Part shown: positions 1-11,078 of the stretch, one piece after another | Layout of the letters: each line of letters opens with the position of its first letter | Numbering within the stretch: the first letter of the stretch is position 1 | Origin: Nemertoderma westbladi | Taxonomy: Eukaryota; Xenacoelomorpha; Nemertodermatida; Nemertodermatidae | Assembly: GCA_032718475.1 (NCBI GenBank) | Contig: JAUCBJ010001147.1 | Coordinates: 1-63,969 of the forward strand | Direction: 5' to 3' | DNA: 63,969 nt | Position numbers and translations under genes: made by a program | The notes under the pieces: generated by a model | What the model was told of the DNA's origin: nothing | The model's input: the letters and a program-made list of their open reading frames with translations, nothing else | Databases searched by the model: none

Positions 1-39
1 ATTTAACCCCCTGTCGCTTCCACGATCAATTTACTACAG

Positions 40-1212
40 GCTCATTCCATGCAACAACAACAAATCGGTGTGGCACTATATCGCAGATTTCAAAAATATT
101 CTGTGAAAATGTTCAAAATATGTTATATAACGAGTGGTTGACGTTTGGCACCTAATGAAGCAGTAGAAAAATTTTTAGAGCCACTTTATTTTCGAATTTG
201 GCGAAAATTAATAGTTACATTATTGTCATTACCGTTGGTCTACATGCTAGGAAGATGGTTAAAATGAGACTAATGATTAGTTTAATAAATAATTAGTCAC
301 GTAGCAAAGAATTATGAATCACCCGATTTGTAGAGATAGGTAACCAGCACTTTTCATTTCACAAAAATTTCAGCAAAATTTCATTTTAAGGTATATTTGA
401 ACTACAAATTATTTATCTATCAATGATTGGTAATTGCTAAATCTAAGTTATTATGGACTACTCACATATACTAAACATATTCCCGGCGTTTTTTTAATTT
501 AAAATAATCGAAATTTTGTAACTACATTGAGTTTTGTTGAGTTCAATCGTAATAAAACATGAAATTAAAGAAATCTCTACAAGCTTATTTAGCATTGAAA
601 ATTCGCATGGAGAATTGTTTGATAATTATTAGTTGGACTTGTGAATATCAACTATCACCCATTATTAGTTTTGGTTTAATTCAACATTTAAATGTACATC
701 CTGTCAGCCGAATTTAATCCCTTATACTAGAAATGGAAGAGGCGGCATGGTGTTTTCTCAAAGAGACGCACTATTGATTGGCATTCAAACCTCAGCGGGA
801 GAGATGTACTCCCAACCTAAGCCAGTAGTAGCCTATCAGAGAGGTATAGTGTCTTAAAGACTCACCATAGTGATATAGAGCTGCTGGTTATATATGTTAA
901 TGTTTCTTGTGTAGTTATTATTACTTGGCCATGGCTCCTGGACTTGTAGCGTTATTGGGCCCGAATTCAGTCTTATTATTATAATTTATAGAATATAAGG
1001 TCTAATGTTAATCATAAATGTTAATCTTAATACATCATTACAAATAATACATTGAATACACCATACAAAATAAATCTAAATGCTAAATGATAATCATTGA
1101 TAGAGACTAATTTAATTACTATATAAATGGAATTGAAATATAAAGTAAGAATCTAGAATCCCCAGAATTTATTAACCTTTGGAACTTTATACATCCCACG
1201 GGATGTCCCAGA
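40..1212 (+). repeat. left terminal inverted repeat
   Basis: Left arm of the transposon. It matches, inverted, the outer right arm (5321-6129) and the inner right arm (about 3388-3777) with few differences. Its inner end contains the last ~20 codons of the transposase-like ORF, so the end of that gene exists twice. Confidence 0.8.
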
Positions 1213-2715
1213 TGGAGATTTAATACACTCAATTATTTCATTCCACCTATAGAAGTGAACATCAGCTGATCGGGGCCACTTCCATGCCATTCCGACACTC
1301 TTCTCCATCGCTTTAATATTGGCTCCATCACCAGTTTTCGAAATTATTTCACCGGGATAGTGTTTACCATCATAGATGACAATAACAAAATTGCCAACAT
1401 TTACATTACCATAGTCAAAATCAGTCCTAGCAGAGTCAGTATCAATCGCATATATATCATTCATTGATGTAGATGTGATGTTAAATGAAACTTTGTCATT
1501 GACAGAATCGTAGTGAATGTGGTGACAGCTCATTATACCCGGTATTGCAACAGCAGCGCTCCAATCGATTTCCGAAATCTCCTCTTTGTCAACATGAAAT
1601 ACGTTAACTTTAGGCATGATATTTCTGACACAGTTAAAAAAATCCGTAGAATTCTGGACGATTAGTCCAACTTTACTCATTGATAATGACCGAACTAAAG
1701 ATTTGGCCCGGCCACCAATTCCATCGACCACACCTTTGCCATGGGATGTCGCTGTATATTTCCAATACAGTTGTTGTCCAGGGAAATATTTTTTACACAA
1801 AACTTGGACAAAGTGGGCCATATACTTATTCTTAAATTCACTCGAAGGACCATCGCTCCATAGTATAAGATCTGAAGCTGGAGGATGATTTTCTAGAATA
1901 TCCTTAATTATCAGTTCGATATAGAATGCCACCTCATCCTTGTATTTGTCCTTTGAATTAGAACAAATAAGATATGTTTGGTCAGCTACACCATTCCTAA
2001 AATATGCGGCTGTGAATAAAGTTACACTTTCTCGCGACCATAAAGCAGACTGCACCTCATCTTGATATTCACATGTGTAGCTCATCGCAAAATCAAACTG
2101 AAGAACGGCTTTGTTTGCAATGTTTTCCTTGAATTCATTGGCTTGGACACGTTTAATTCTAACATGTTCCTGGAAATCTGGTAACCGCTTATAAAATAGA
2201 CCCCGCACTTCGCCTAAGCTGCCAGTGAATTCTTTACTGATAAGTCGACCACCATCATCCTTAACCCACTGTTTCCATGTCACCTCTGCAGTGGGATGGA
2301 AATTCTCAATCATTTTAAAACAACCTCCGTCCTTACATGTACTACAAATATTTCTCCAACAGTCCGACTCATAGTTTGAAAAATTATCCTCACAAATAAC
2401 CTGATTCCAAAAATCGGAATATTCACACTCTGAAAGGCAGGAGTCAAACAATTTAAAAAAGTTTTCATGCATTAAACACTTACATTGATCAGCAGGTTGG
2501 TCTTTCAGCAACATAACATTTTTCGGACGTAGGCTACAAAATTTAGATAGCCCAATAGTATAATCGTTTTCTAATTTAAACCGCTTGTAAGCCTCTTCTA
2601 AAAAATACATTAGGAAGTATTTTCGCTCCTTGTGTTTGTGACCATTTTCCCAAACCCCTCCCCAAAACGCCCCCAGACAACCCCCCACCCCCGGAAAAAC
2701 CCCCACCCCGGTCAA
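1153..2715 (-). CDS. putative DDE-type transposase of the long-TIR element
   Basis: Open frame of 520 codons and the only long ORF in the element. The first ~30 residues are Gly-rich and come from a C-tract; they look non-coding, so a later start such as the Met near residue 36 (MYFLEEAY) is more likely. Candidate catalytic blocks are QFDFAMSYTCEYQDE (about residue 205) and LWSDGPSSEFKNKY (about 285), followed by SHGKGVVDGIGG, a pattern I recognise from transposase-like proteins scattered in animal genomes. Near the C-terminus, GNFVIVIYDGKHYPGEI and WKWP resemble an SH3/Tudor-like fold. The last codons lie inside the terminal repeat. There is no stop or frameshift, so the copy may be young. 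The family is unnamed here; IS3EU is possible. Confidence 0.6.
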   Translation of the reverse strand: MTGVGVFPGVGGCLGAFWGGVWENGHKHKERKYFLMYFLEEAYKRFKLENDYTIGLSKFCSLRPKNVMLLKDQPADQCKCLMHENFFKLFDSCLSECEYSDFWNQVICEDNFSNYESDCWRNICSTCKDGGCFKMIENFHPTAEVTWKQWVKDDGGRLISKEFTGSLGEVRGLFYKRLPDFQEHVRIKRVQANEFKENIANKAVLQFDFAMSYTCEYQDEVQSALWSRESVTLFTAAYFRNGVADQTYLICSNSKDKYKDEVAFYIELIIKDILENHPPASDLILWSDGPSSEFKNKYMAHFVQVLCKKYFPGQQLYWKYTATSHGKGVVDGIGGRAKSLVRSLSMSKVGLIVQNSTDFFNCVRNIMPKVNVFHVDKEEISEIDWSAAVAIPGIMSCHHIHYDSVNDKVSFNITSTSMNDIYAIDTDSARTDFDYGNVNVGNFVIVIYDGKHYPGEIISKTGDGANIKAMEKSVGMAWKWPRSADVHFYRWNEIIECIKSPSGTSRGMYKVPKVNKFWGF

Positions 2716-3777
2716 AACCCCTCCCCAAAAACCCCCTGGACAACCCCCAACCGGACAAACCCACCCCCCCCCCCGGACAAAACCCCCCTATCCAACTAGA
2801 CATATCAAAACAAACATCCCCATGACAAAACGTAATATAATTTTCAATAGTTTACTTAATTTAGCAACTAAATATAATTTACAGTATCACTACACTTATT
2901 AGTATACATGTATCCATGATCCTTAACTAAGTTAATGCCACCTTTATTATTTCTAACAACTTCTATACTGTAAAACAAGACATAGCTAAAAATAAAAGGC
3001 ACCAATAAATATCAGAATGAATGCAAAAAATAGAAGTGGTCTTATAAAGGTGATGTATCAATGAGTGACATTTCAAATACTGTCGGCGACTAATTGACAT
3101 GTCAATCAACAAACGGCTGGGCTGGGCTTGGGCTTCCCCTTAAATGGTTAACTAATTTAGTGGGTGGTGGCAATACATTGATACCTATACATCAATCATA
3201 CAGCAGCCTATTGAAGGCGCCTAATTGGCTTGTCAATCAACTGAAGGTGGGCATCACTTTGATTATGTAATCTGGGTGTGTTTGGTGGATCGGTGTCAAT
3301 TAACAGCATTCCATACATACTGATACTATAATACAATATAGTAATATAGACCTCATACTATGTAACATCTCTGAGGGCTACGTAACATAGGGGACATCCT
3401 GTGGGATGTATAAAGTTCCAAAAGTTAATAAATTCTGGGGATTCTAGATATTAATTTGTTAAAATATATTATATTTCAATTCCATTTATATAGTAATTAA
3501 ATTAGTCTCTATTAATGATTATCATTTAGCATTTAGATTTATTTTGTATGGTGTATTTAATGTATTATTTGTAATGATGTATTAAGATTAACATTTATGA
3601 TTAACATTAGACCTTATATTCTATAAATTATATCTATTAATTATATCTTATAAGACTGAATTCGGGCCCAATAACGCTACAAGTCCAGGAGCCATGGCCA
3701 AGTAATAATAACTACACAAGAAACATTAACATATATAACCAGCAGCTCTATATCACTATGGTGAGTCTTTAAGACAC

Positions 3778-5316
3778 GTTCGTGGGGACTTCGCGCAGCA
3801 CGAGGCCTAGTTATTATATACAAATTAAAATGCAGCGACTGTATCACAAAATCAGGTTTTGAGAAATATACCCACACCACCAATCAATCAAAGAAAGGTG
3901 GACAGTACGTGTTCACCCGTTTTAATCCCCCCCCCCCCCCCCCCCACCCTTCCCAACCACCAATACATAACCGCGACATCTACCACCCACGGAAGGGTAG
4001 CACGAACTTATTTCCAATCGCACGTTAAATATGCAAAGCCAGGTGGTTTATAGGAATATAATAAACGCAGTACTCGTTTTCATTATAAGCCTCTTTGCGT
4101 TCGTCCTGTTTTGTATTTAAATATATTTCTTAAACGCAAGCTAGGACGATCTTTATAATAATAATAACTAGGGATGCGATCAATATGTGAAGCCAGGTGG
4201 TTTATATAATAATTTAGTCAACGCAGTACTCGTCTTCATTATATGCCTCGTTGCGCTCGTCGCTTGTCCTGTTTTGTCATAAAATATTTTTCCTAAACGC
4301 AGACTGACGATCTTTATACAGTTATAACTATGCGAAGTTTCGAAACTGTGCGAGTAACTGTTGATACATCTATGTGGAGATGTGTGATATGTGGAGATGT
4401 GTGATACAACGCCAACGCATCTTATGCCGATGTAGTAATATGGGTATTGAAATAATATTAAATCAATGTACAAAGCTGCAGCGAAAAAATGTAGCTAATT
4501 TCCTAGGTTACATATAAAATAATAATATTATTTTTAAGAACATTAATTTTACTACTTTGCAAAAATTCAATTAAAAAATAACCAGACATATACATTGTGG
4601 AATAAACTATTTCAGAAGCCTACAACAGCCATGCCATGGATTGTATTTATGTTATTATATCTGTCATTTAACTGAGATAGCAATAGTAGTAATAGTCGAA
4701 CGGTTATGCGGCCCGTCCAGCCTGTAATAAACACAATTCAGTGATTGGGCTGGAATAGCAATACTGGTTGCCTCTATTACAATTCCTCTCAGTCTACAGC
4801 CACAACTCCCAGCAGCTAGCTCCACACCAGCAGAGACTTGACCAATAATGGGAAGGATTAAATTTGTACTCAATAATTGTGCGGTTTAATTACGTTTAGA
4901 TCAATTAAAGACACATTTATTAAAGCAAATCACTTAAACTAATTAAAAACTATAATAGAATGGCGTATGGGGATTATATCTGTATAATTTTTAAGTATAA
5001 TTATTTAAATCTTATACTGTAAAACAATTAATTTCCTTTAAAAGGCAGGTTGAAAATGGCGTTTTCACCGCAATCAACTTAATTAACTAATTAACTGCTA
5101 TTATCTTAGCTTCTCGAAGGCCACACGGAAATTCTACTTGGAAAATTTCTAAACTTTTGCCAAACAACATGTGTACCAAGTTTGGATAGATTTCATCAAA
5201 GATTGGCCGAGTTATTAACGTTTAAAATTGAACACGACAGAACGACAGAACGACAGAACGACAGGTTGATTAATGGTACCACTACGCTAAGGCTCACTCA
5301 CTTCGTGGCTCGCCCC
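3778..5316. mobile_element. nested non-autonomous element, 4-bp TSD
   Basis: This 1,539-bp insert interrupts the right arm of the older transposon and is flanked by ACAC on both sides (3774-3777, 5317-5320). One end starts GTTCGTGGGGACTTCGCG, the other finishes CTCGCCCC; a run of ACGACAGA units lies near the latter. The same two ends bound the element at 28304-28926, and one end recurs near 51850, so this is a dispersed family. No coding capacity is seen. It contains a poly-C tract near 3928. Confidence 0.75.
4025..4335 (+). repeat. diverged tandem duplication (~155 bp x 2)
   Basis: Two diverged copies in direct orientation inside the nested element. Both contain GCCAGGTGGTTTAT, then CGCAGTACTCG, then a CCTGTTTTGT segment and ACGATCTTTATA. 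ORFs over it are incidental. Confidence 0.6.
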
Positions 5317-6135
5317 ACACTATACCTCTCTGATAGGCTACTACTGGCTTAGGTTGGGAGTACATCTCTCCCGCTGAGGTTTGAATGCCAATCAATAGTG
5401 CGTCTCTTTGAGTAAACACCATGCCGCCTCTTCCATTTCTAGTATAAGGGATTAAATTCGGCTGACAGGATGTACATTTAAATGTTGAATTAAACCAAAA
5501 CTAATAATGGGTGATAGTTGATATTCACAAGTCCAACTAATAATTATCAAACAATTCTCCATGCGAATTTTCAATGCTAAATAAGCTTGTAGAGATTTCT
5601 TTAATTTCATGTTTTATTACGATTGAACTCAACAAAACTCAATGTAGTTACAAAATTTCGATTATTTTAAATTAAAAAAACGCCGGGAATATGTTTAGTA
5701 TATGTGAGTAGTCCATAATAACTTAGATTTAGCAATTACCAATCATTGATAGATAAATAATTTGTAGTTCAAATATACCTTAAAATGAAATTTTGTTGAA
5801 ATTTTTGTGAAATGAAAAGTGCTGGTTACCTATCTCTACAAATCGGGTGATTCATAATTCTTTGCTACGTGACTAATTATTTATTAAACTAATCATTAGT
5901 CTCATTTTAACCATCTTCCTAGCATGTAGACCAACGGTAATGACAATAATGTAACTATTAATTTTCGCCAAATTCGAAAATAAAGTGGCTCTAAAAATTT
6001 TTCTACTGCTTCATTAGGTGCCAAACGTCAACCACTCGTTATATAACATATTTTGAACATTTTCACAGAATATTTTTGAAATCTGCGATATAGTGCCACA
6101 CCGATTTGTTGTTGTTGCATGGAATGAGCCTACAG

Positions 6136-6311
6136 TAGAAAATAAATGTGCGTTCCACTTAAACATAAGGGATAACTGTCTGCGATACTGCTCAGCAAAA
6201 CGTGTTGGGGGGTATGAGATGCTACACTTTTTCATGAGAAAGCGTTTAACTGCGACTGATGATGATAAACAGAAAGAAATAACTGCGGTGGAAGATGTAC
6301 TCATACTGTAG
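6136..6311 (+). CDS. possible terminal exon, unidentified
   Basis: Directly outside the transposon an open frame runs to a TAG at 6309-6311. Its translation looks protein-like, for example NIRDNCLRYCSAKRVGGYEM and DDDKQKEITAVEDVL. The left flank of the transposon ends TTTACTACAG, which resembles a splice acceptor, so the transposon may have landed at an intron/exon edge. An AATAAA lies downstream near 6398. I recognise no family; it could equally be a relic of an older repeat. Confidence 0.2.
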
Positions 6312-6345
6312 GTTTAACTGCGGTGGAAGATGTACTCTTACAGTA
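6274..6345 (+). repeat. 36-bp tandem duplication containing GTAGGTTTA
   Basis: Two near-identical 36-bp copies with the core GCGGTGGAAGATGTACTC, each followed by GTAGGTTTA. The same 9-mer is the duplicated splice donor of the two arrays in the sulfurtransferase gene. Confidence 0.7.
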
Positions 6346-7441
6346 GGTTTACTCTAAGCTTGTAATGTGATGGGATAATATATTTGTTTTAATGTCAATA
6401 AACAATAATAAAAACATTAAAATCTTTTTTTTTATATCGCTGTTTACACTCACAAACACACCACACCTACCGGTAGCCCTCTGTTGTATCAGAGTTTAAC
6501 TACCAGTAGCTAGCTGACTTTACAGACATATAGAATGGCAGAATGGCGCCCTTCTAGACTGACAGCAACCACAAGGTTTTAGCGTTACTTACTAAATTAA
6601 CTCAACATGGAGGGTTCGTGAATGCTGCATTAGAGAGGCCCACCTAACAATAGGCCTACTGGTACCGACGGCCCTGTAGCCCTCTTCCAACTGTATACCA
6701 GTACTTGAGGATAGAGCAAGGGTATACCAGTTTCTTTGATTTAAGGATTACACTATTACACTTGAATGCTTCCAATTTTATGTTTACAACTTTAATTGGT
6801 CTAATCTACATTACTGCGGGCTACTACTGTCGCATAGGTAAGCCTATACAGCTATAGTTAACTTATGCGGGGCCCTTTTTCGAATGTTGACCCAATATGG
6901 TTTATGGTTAACCTTTAGTACTCACGGATAGGTAAGGTACACTTTCATTCGGTTAGGCATATAGGCCTAATGACTACTCCTCAACTGAAAGTTGACTAGC
7001 TCATTGATACAATAGGTGTGGTTAGGTACCGGTAGGGCTATAGGTCCTATAAAATCCCCCCACACTCTCTGTTACTAACTTTCTACATTCACTCTATGTT
7101 GTATGCTTCTTTACAGTTAACCTTTAGAACTCTTGGTTAGGGGCGCCATCATTCAACCAGTCATATAATGGCTCCACTCGGATACAATAGGTGTGGCTCG
7201 CGGTATACCTAACTAAGCCTATATAAAATCCACCCCATTCTCTGTTACTAACATTCACTCTATGTTGACGGGGGACTATATAAAACATAGTTAATTTATT
7301 TATGTATTCGCTTTTTTTTAAATTATATATCAAATAGATTCGGTCTACTAAGTTTTATAAGCAACAATAACTGATAACAATAACAATAACAACAACAACA
7401 ACAATATCAACAACACTAAATTTATTACTGTATTATACTTT
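6346..7441. other. no gene seen
   Basis: AT-rich non-coding DNA. Visible only are short CA-type runs, frequent TAGGCCTA and ACCGGT words (common throughout the window), and a diverged duplication of a stretch containing CCACACTCTCTGTTACTAAC near 7057 and again near 7230. Confidence 0.5.
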
Positions 7442-7759
7442 TTATAGTCCTATATGTGGGTCCTTCAGTGGAGTTTCCTCCATTACCGGTACCTGTAAAT
7501 GGTTGTTTATAGGCCTAACTTCTACCGGTCTTTGTGTTGGTATATTGAAGTGAAGCGTATTATCAACATCATTCTCCCAATTTTCGCTAGAGGGTGAGCT
7601 TCCCGATATTCGCGGTGGTTGTATCTTTATATCAAGCGTGAAATCTTTTGAAATTTCAACCTTTGTAGGCGATAAAGGTAGACCATCTACTTGACCTACT
7701 CCATATTCTACCGAAGTAAACCCGATCTCAAATTTTTGGTTTATATATCGCAACTCCAT
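7442..7759 (-). CDS. hypothetical ORF, possible last exon
   Basis: Open frame of 105 codons that remains open upstream of the Met as far as about 7784, so it could be a spliced exon rather than a full gene. It is rich in Pro, Glu and Ile, for example VDGLPLSPTKVEISKDF. No domain is recognised and there is no supporting context, though it is on the same strand as the PolB cluster 0.8 kb away. Confidence 0.2.
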   Translation of the reverse strand: MELRYINQKFEIGFTSVEYGVGQVDGLPLSPTKVEISKDFTLDIKIQPPRISGSSPSSENWENDVDNTLHFNIPTQRPVEVRPINNHLQVPVMEETPLKDPHIGL

Positions 7760-7784
7760 CTCAGCAATATTGGATGCTGAGAGA

Positions 7785-8542
7785 TATGTTTCGTCGCTTC
7801 ATTGCAATTCGATTTTGATACAACTTTTCAACTCTTGGTTATTGAAAAAGGCGAATGTCATCTTCGAGTCGAGGTAAGTTGTCGTCGTCGTAACTAGGTA
7901 CCGGTAAGAATATCTTTAAATTGAATAGGTAGGCCTACTGATATTTTTTTCTTCTTTTGTTTAACAAAATTATAGTTCACTGTCAGAAAAATTGAGTTTA
8001 TATATATTTTTGTAGAGGGTCGCAGATGTGTACATTACAAAATTATCATAGTTAACAAAATGCACAACATAAACCTTTCCCAGGCGGATTAGCGATATAT
8101 GCTCTGTTCGTTGTTCTATTCTGAATGTAGGGAGATGCATAGCCGATGTTTTAATGATATGTACCGGTATACAGACTAGTAACAGATAGGAGGGCATCGT
8201 CTTTGACTATGAATACCAGCACATAGCCCTAATCTTTTCTCACCGAGCTTAGCGTTGCCCGCCGCACTCACGCACACTCATAAGTAACAGATGCGCTATT
8301 GTAACTCACTCGTGAGCAACAATGCCAAGTTAGCTAGCCAGCTAGCTACAGCCCCTGAGTATACTATGCCTACTTGAGTGTTACAAGCAGCAATCGCTCT
8401 ACCGAAGTTAATTTCCCCTCAAACTAGTTGTTGATTTTAAAAAAATATTCATAATTTTTTTCCAACCAATTTAATATATATATATTTTACAGTAAAAATC
8501 TCCACCACCAAACAGCAACAACAACAATAAATTTCACTCACA
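7785..8542. other. no gene seen
   Basis: Between the hypothetical ORF and the TBP-like ORF. It is AT-rich with ACCGGTA words and a short AT microsatellite near 8475. I searched it for an inverted copy of the DNA at 15.9-16.6 kb, which would mark a terminal repeat of the PolB element, and found none. Confidence 0.4.
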
Positions 8543-9121
8543 CTAATTATATTTTACAACAAAAACCCTCGCACCAAACAATAATAAATTATTAACCAGT
8601 TTGTTGAATATAGGGTAATATATATGAAATTTAAACGGGGAACACATTAATGTACATTTACCGGTGTAGAAGCAGCAAACAACAACATTATTATTTATTC
8701 TGACTTTACAGTTATTGAATATTTCAGGTTCATATATAACTTGAAGTTGCACATTATCAAAGACAACATAAAACCCGGTATTGTTTATCAATAACCTATA
8801 GACTACAGACTTAATACTAAAAATATAAGTACATAAATTAACAGATTTTAAAATCAAATTAATACTAGTTTTATCAAATATATGCTTTTTTACTTTTTGG
8901 AAATTATACTTACTGCCTAATAATGTAATACGACCATTTTTAAATATTAATAATGTGGCACCAAATATCTTATATATAAACTGATTTGGTTTGAGTATGT
9001 GTTTACCAGATAATTGATTTTTTAATTCTTTAAAATTAATCGCTAACACTTGCTGGCAACTTATATTTTTATTTACTATTTGATAATTCATCATCAATAC
9101 CATCGTCTTTTGGTTCTTCAT
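8543..9121 (-). CDS. TATA-binding-protein-like ORF beside PolB
   Basis: 192 codons with two imperfect repeats shaped like the two halves of the TBP saddle. Half 1 contains LLIFKNGRITLLGSK, which matches the TBP pattern LIF-x-SGK-x-V-x-TGAK. Half 2 contains IYEPEIFNN, then CFYTGKCTL and YYPIFNKL, matching the TBP order YEPELFPG, FVSGKVVLTGAK, IYPIL. It is much diverged: the conserved DNA-contacting residues are only partly kept, and the DNA-inserting Phe pairs cannot be assigned. It overlaps the PolB 3' end by ~53 bases if the first Met is used; Met 10 or 11 would reduce this. It is intact although PolB is broken. Role (inference): viral promoter recognition or a DNA-binding fold used in replication. 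Confidence 0.55.
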   Translation of the reverse strand: MKNQKTMVLMMNYQIVNKNISCQQVLAINFKELKNQLSGKHILKPNQFIYKIFGATLLIFKNGRITLLGSKYNFQKVKKHIFDKTSINLILKSVNLCTYIFSIKSVVYRLLINNTGFYVVFDNVQLQVIYEPEIFNNCKVRINNNVVVCCFYTGKCTLMCSPFKFHIYYPIFNKLVNNLLLFGARVFVVKYN

Positions 9122-11078
9122 AAATTGGTATATTTGATATTTTTATAGGTTTTTTGAGGTTTGTTTTATAGTGCCCCCAAGGAAGCGAATGATTTTTATT
9201 AACCCAATAAAGTTTATCGTCAAAGCTACTGAGTGCAAATTTATTTTGCTTTAAGGTATAAATACGATGTAATTTAGATTGAAATCTGTGTATGTTTTTT
9301 TTTATTTCTTCATTTGAGTTATATGCTTTTAAATATTCTTCATGTGTAATATTCGTTTCCACAACAGCTCTTGTAATACCTTTTGCTCTACGAATATTTT
9401 TGTTATTCCATTCCAAAATTGAATATAATTTTGGTCTTAAAAATACTGCTTGTTTAATTTCACGTGAGGCTAGTTCGTCTTTACAGTAATAGAGTTGGGA
9501 TTTATTTTTATCGCTGTAGAGAGGGTGATCCTTAGGGTAATTGGAAGTATCTAAAATATTATTTTTAATTAATGCTTTAAAAAAATTATTCTGCGATGTA
9601 TTATAATAACAACCTATTAAAGAGTCAGTGTCTGATGCAGCAATTTCAATACGACAGTTTAATTCTTTCTCAATAGGTAGCAATTTATTGTAAAACAGCT
9701 CATACATATCCAATTTAGCCAAGTCCAACACAGCGCTACCAATAAATATAGGCTTATCGAGAGTTACAGAGTCTTTCACTAATAAATGTCCTGATAATGT
9801 ATTATTGTATATTATAAATTGTTCATGATTAATACGATTTACCAATTGATCGCATTTATCGTTGCTATTTGCGATACGAAAGTTACATTGATCTCTTATC
9901 TTTTCTATTGATTTGCCAAACAGTGAATTATTGAGCAATTTCGCGACAGCAGTTTCAATGTAACTTTTTGCTAGGCGCCTTTGATTAATATTAAAATCTA
10001 TGTAATTTTTAAATACAAATTCTTGTTGAAAAGAATATAATTTATGTAGTTTAGTAACAATTAATCCATGTTTTATATAAAATTTTAACAGTTTCAAATG
10101 TAAATGATAAAACTCTTTATCAAATTGCATCAGCAAGAGTTTTGGTGTAGACATCCTATATTTACGGGAGGTACCTCTTTGTATCGATAAATTATTAAAT
10201 TGTTCCCTCATATAAGGTGAAAGCATTGATTCATTTATACTTAAATGCTCTGGAGCTAACGGTAATTGTAATGTTTGATCGTGAATAGCTTTGGGATAAT
10301 TTAAATCACATATTAAAAAATATCCAGTAGATCCATCCATGTCTAAATCTACCAAGTACTCGATTAGTTTTTCTGGAATTGCATTCTCTAAATGTTTAAT
10401 ACTTACTTCTTTGAATTGCGAGGTGGGTAGTTTTTTACTTAAATTCCCTGAATATAAAGAGTTGAAATCAATATTAAAAATATGGCATTCTTCCTTAGTA
10501 GAATCATATGTACTTGTTCCTGGTATATTTGATTCTATATAATGCTTTCGACAAAATGAAACACCACCCCTAATTGATTTTTCAAAATCTCTATATGTCT
10601 GATAATCCTTTATTAATTCTATTTTACATTTATTATATTTTAGTGCGCAATCATAGGTAAATGACGCGATACTACAGTAAAATACCACTTCTAAATCGTA
10701 ATTTTGTTTACAAACATTCCTAAAATTCTCAAATATATCAGCAAGCAAACAAACATCGAGTTTTAAATAGGCTAAAAGATAATCTTTGAAATTCACACAG
10801 TCGAATTCAACCCATGATAATTCCGCAAACCTATAATCTTCAATTGTACATGTTTTTTGACTTAAGTTACTAAAAAAATTATTTATAGATGGTAAACTAG
10901 TATCATTAAATTTATTAATATCTGTCAAGTACTCGTATGGAAATACTCCTTTCCGTTTAATTGTTGAGTTATTCAAGTTTGGATAAAAATATTTCATTTC
11001 TTGTAGAGTAATAGGTAAAATTGAGCTTATATCATGACTCGCTACATCCTTAGTTGAACACTCAACTAAATTACTTAA

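Larger units (their letters stand above)
40..6129 (-). mobile_element. DNA transposon with ~1.2 kb terminal inverted repeats
   Basis: The two ends are inverted copies: the left begins GCTCATTCCATGCAAC and the right ends with its reverse complement. Both are flanked by the 6-bp direct repeat CTACAG (34-39 and 6130-6135). One transposase-like ORF on the minus strand lies between the arms. The right arm is interrupted at 3778-5316 by a different element, so the intact transposon would be about 4.55 kb. A 6-bp target duplication with very long inverted repeats is known for IS3EU and Polinton elements; the ORF is not Polinton-like, so IS3EU is my best but unverified guess. Confidence 0.85.
3388..6129 (-). 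repeat. right terminal inverted repeat, split by an insertion
   Basis: Right arm of the transposon in two pieces, 3388-3777 and 5317-6129, separated by the nested element. Reading across the break restores collinearity with the left arm, apart from a 4-bp ACAC duplication. The inner piece carries a non-coding copy of the 3' end of the transposase ORF. Confidence 0.8.

Noticed and set aside
2576-2803. Gly-rich 75-aa ORF
   Set aside because: Produced by the C/G tract in front of the transposase frame.
7785-8542. Left terminal inverted repeat of the PolB element
   Set aside because: I compared it by eye with 15.9-17 kb in inverse orientation and found no convincing match.
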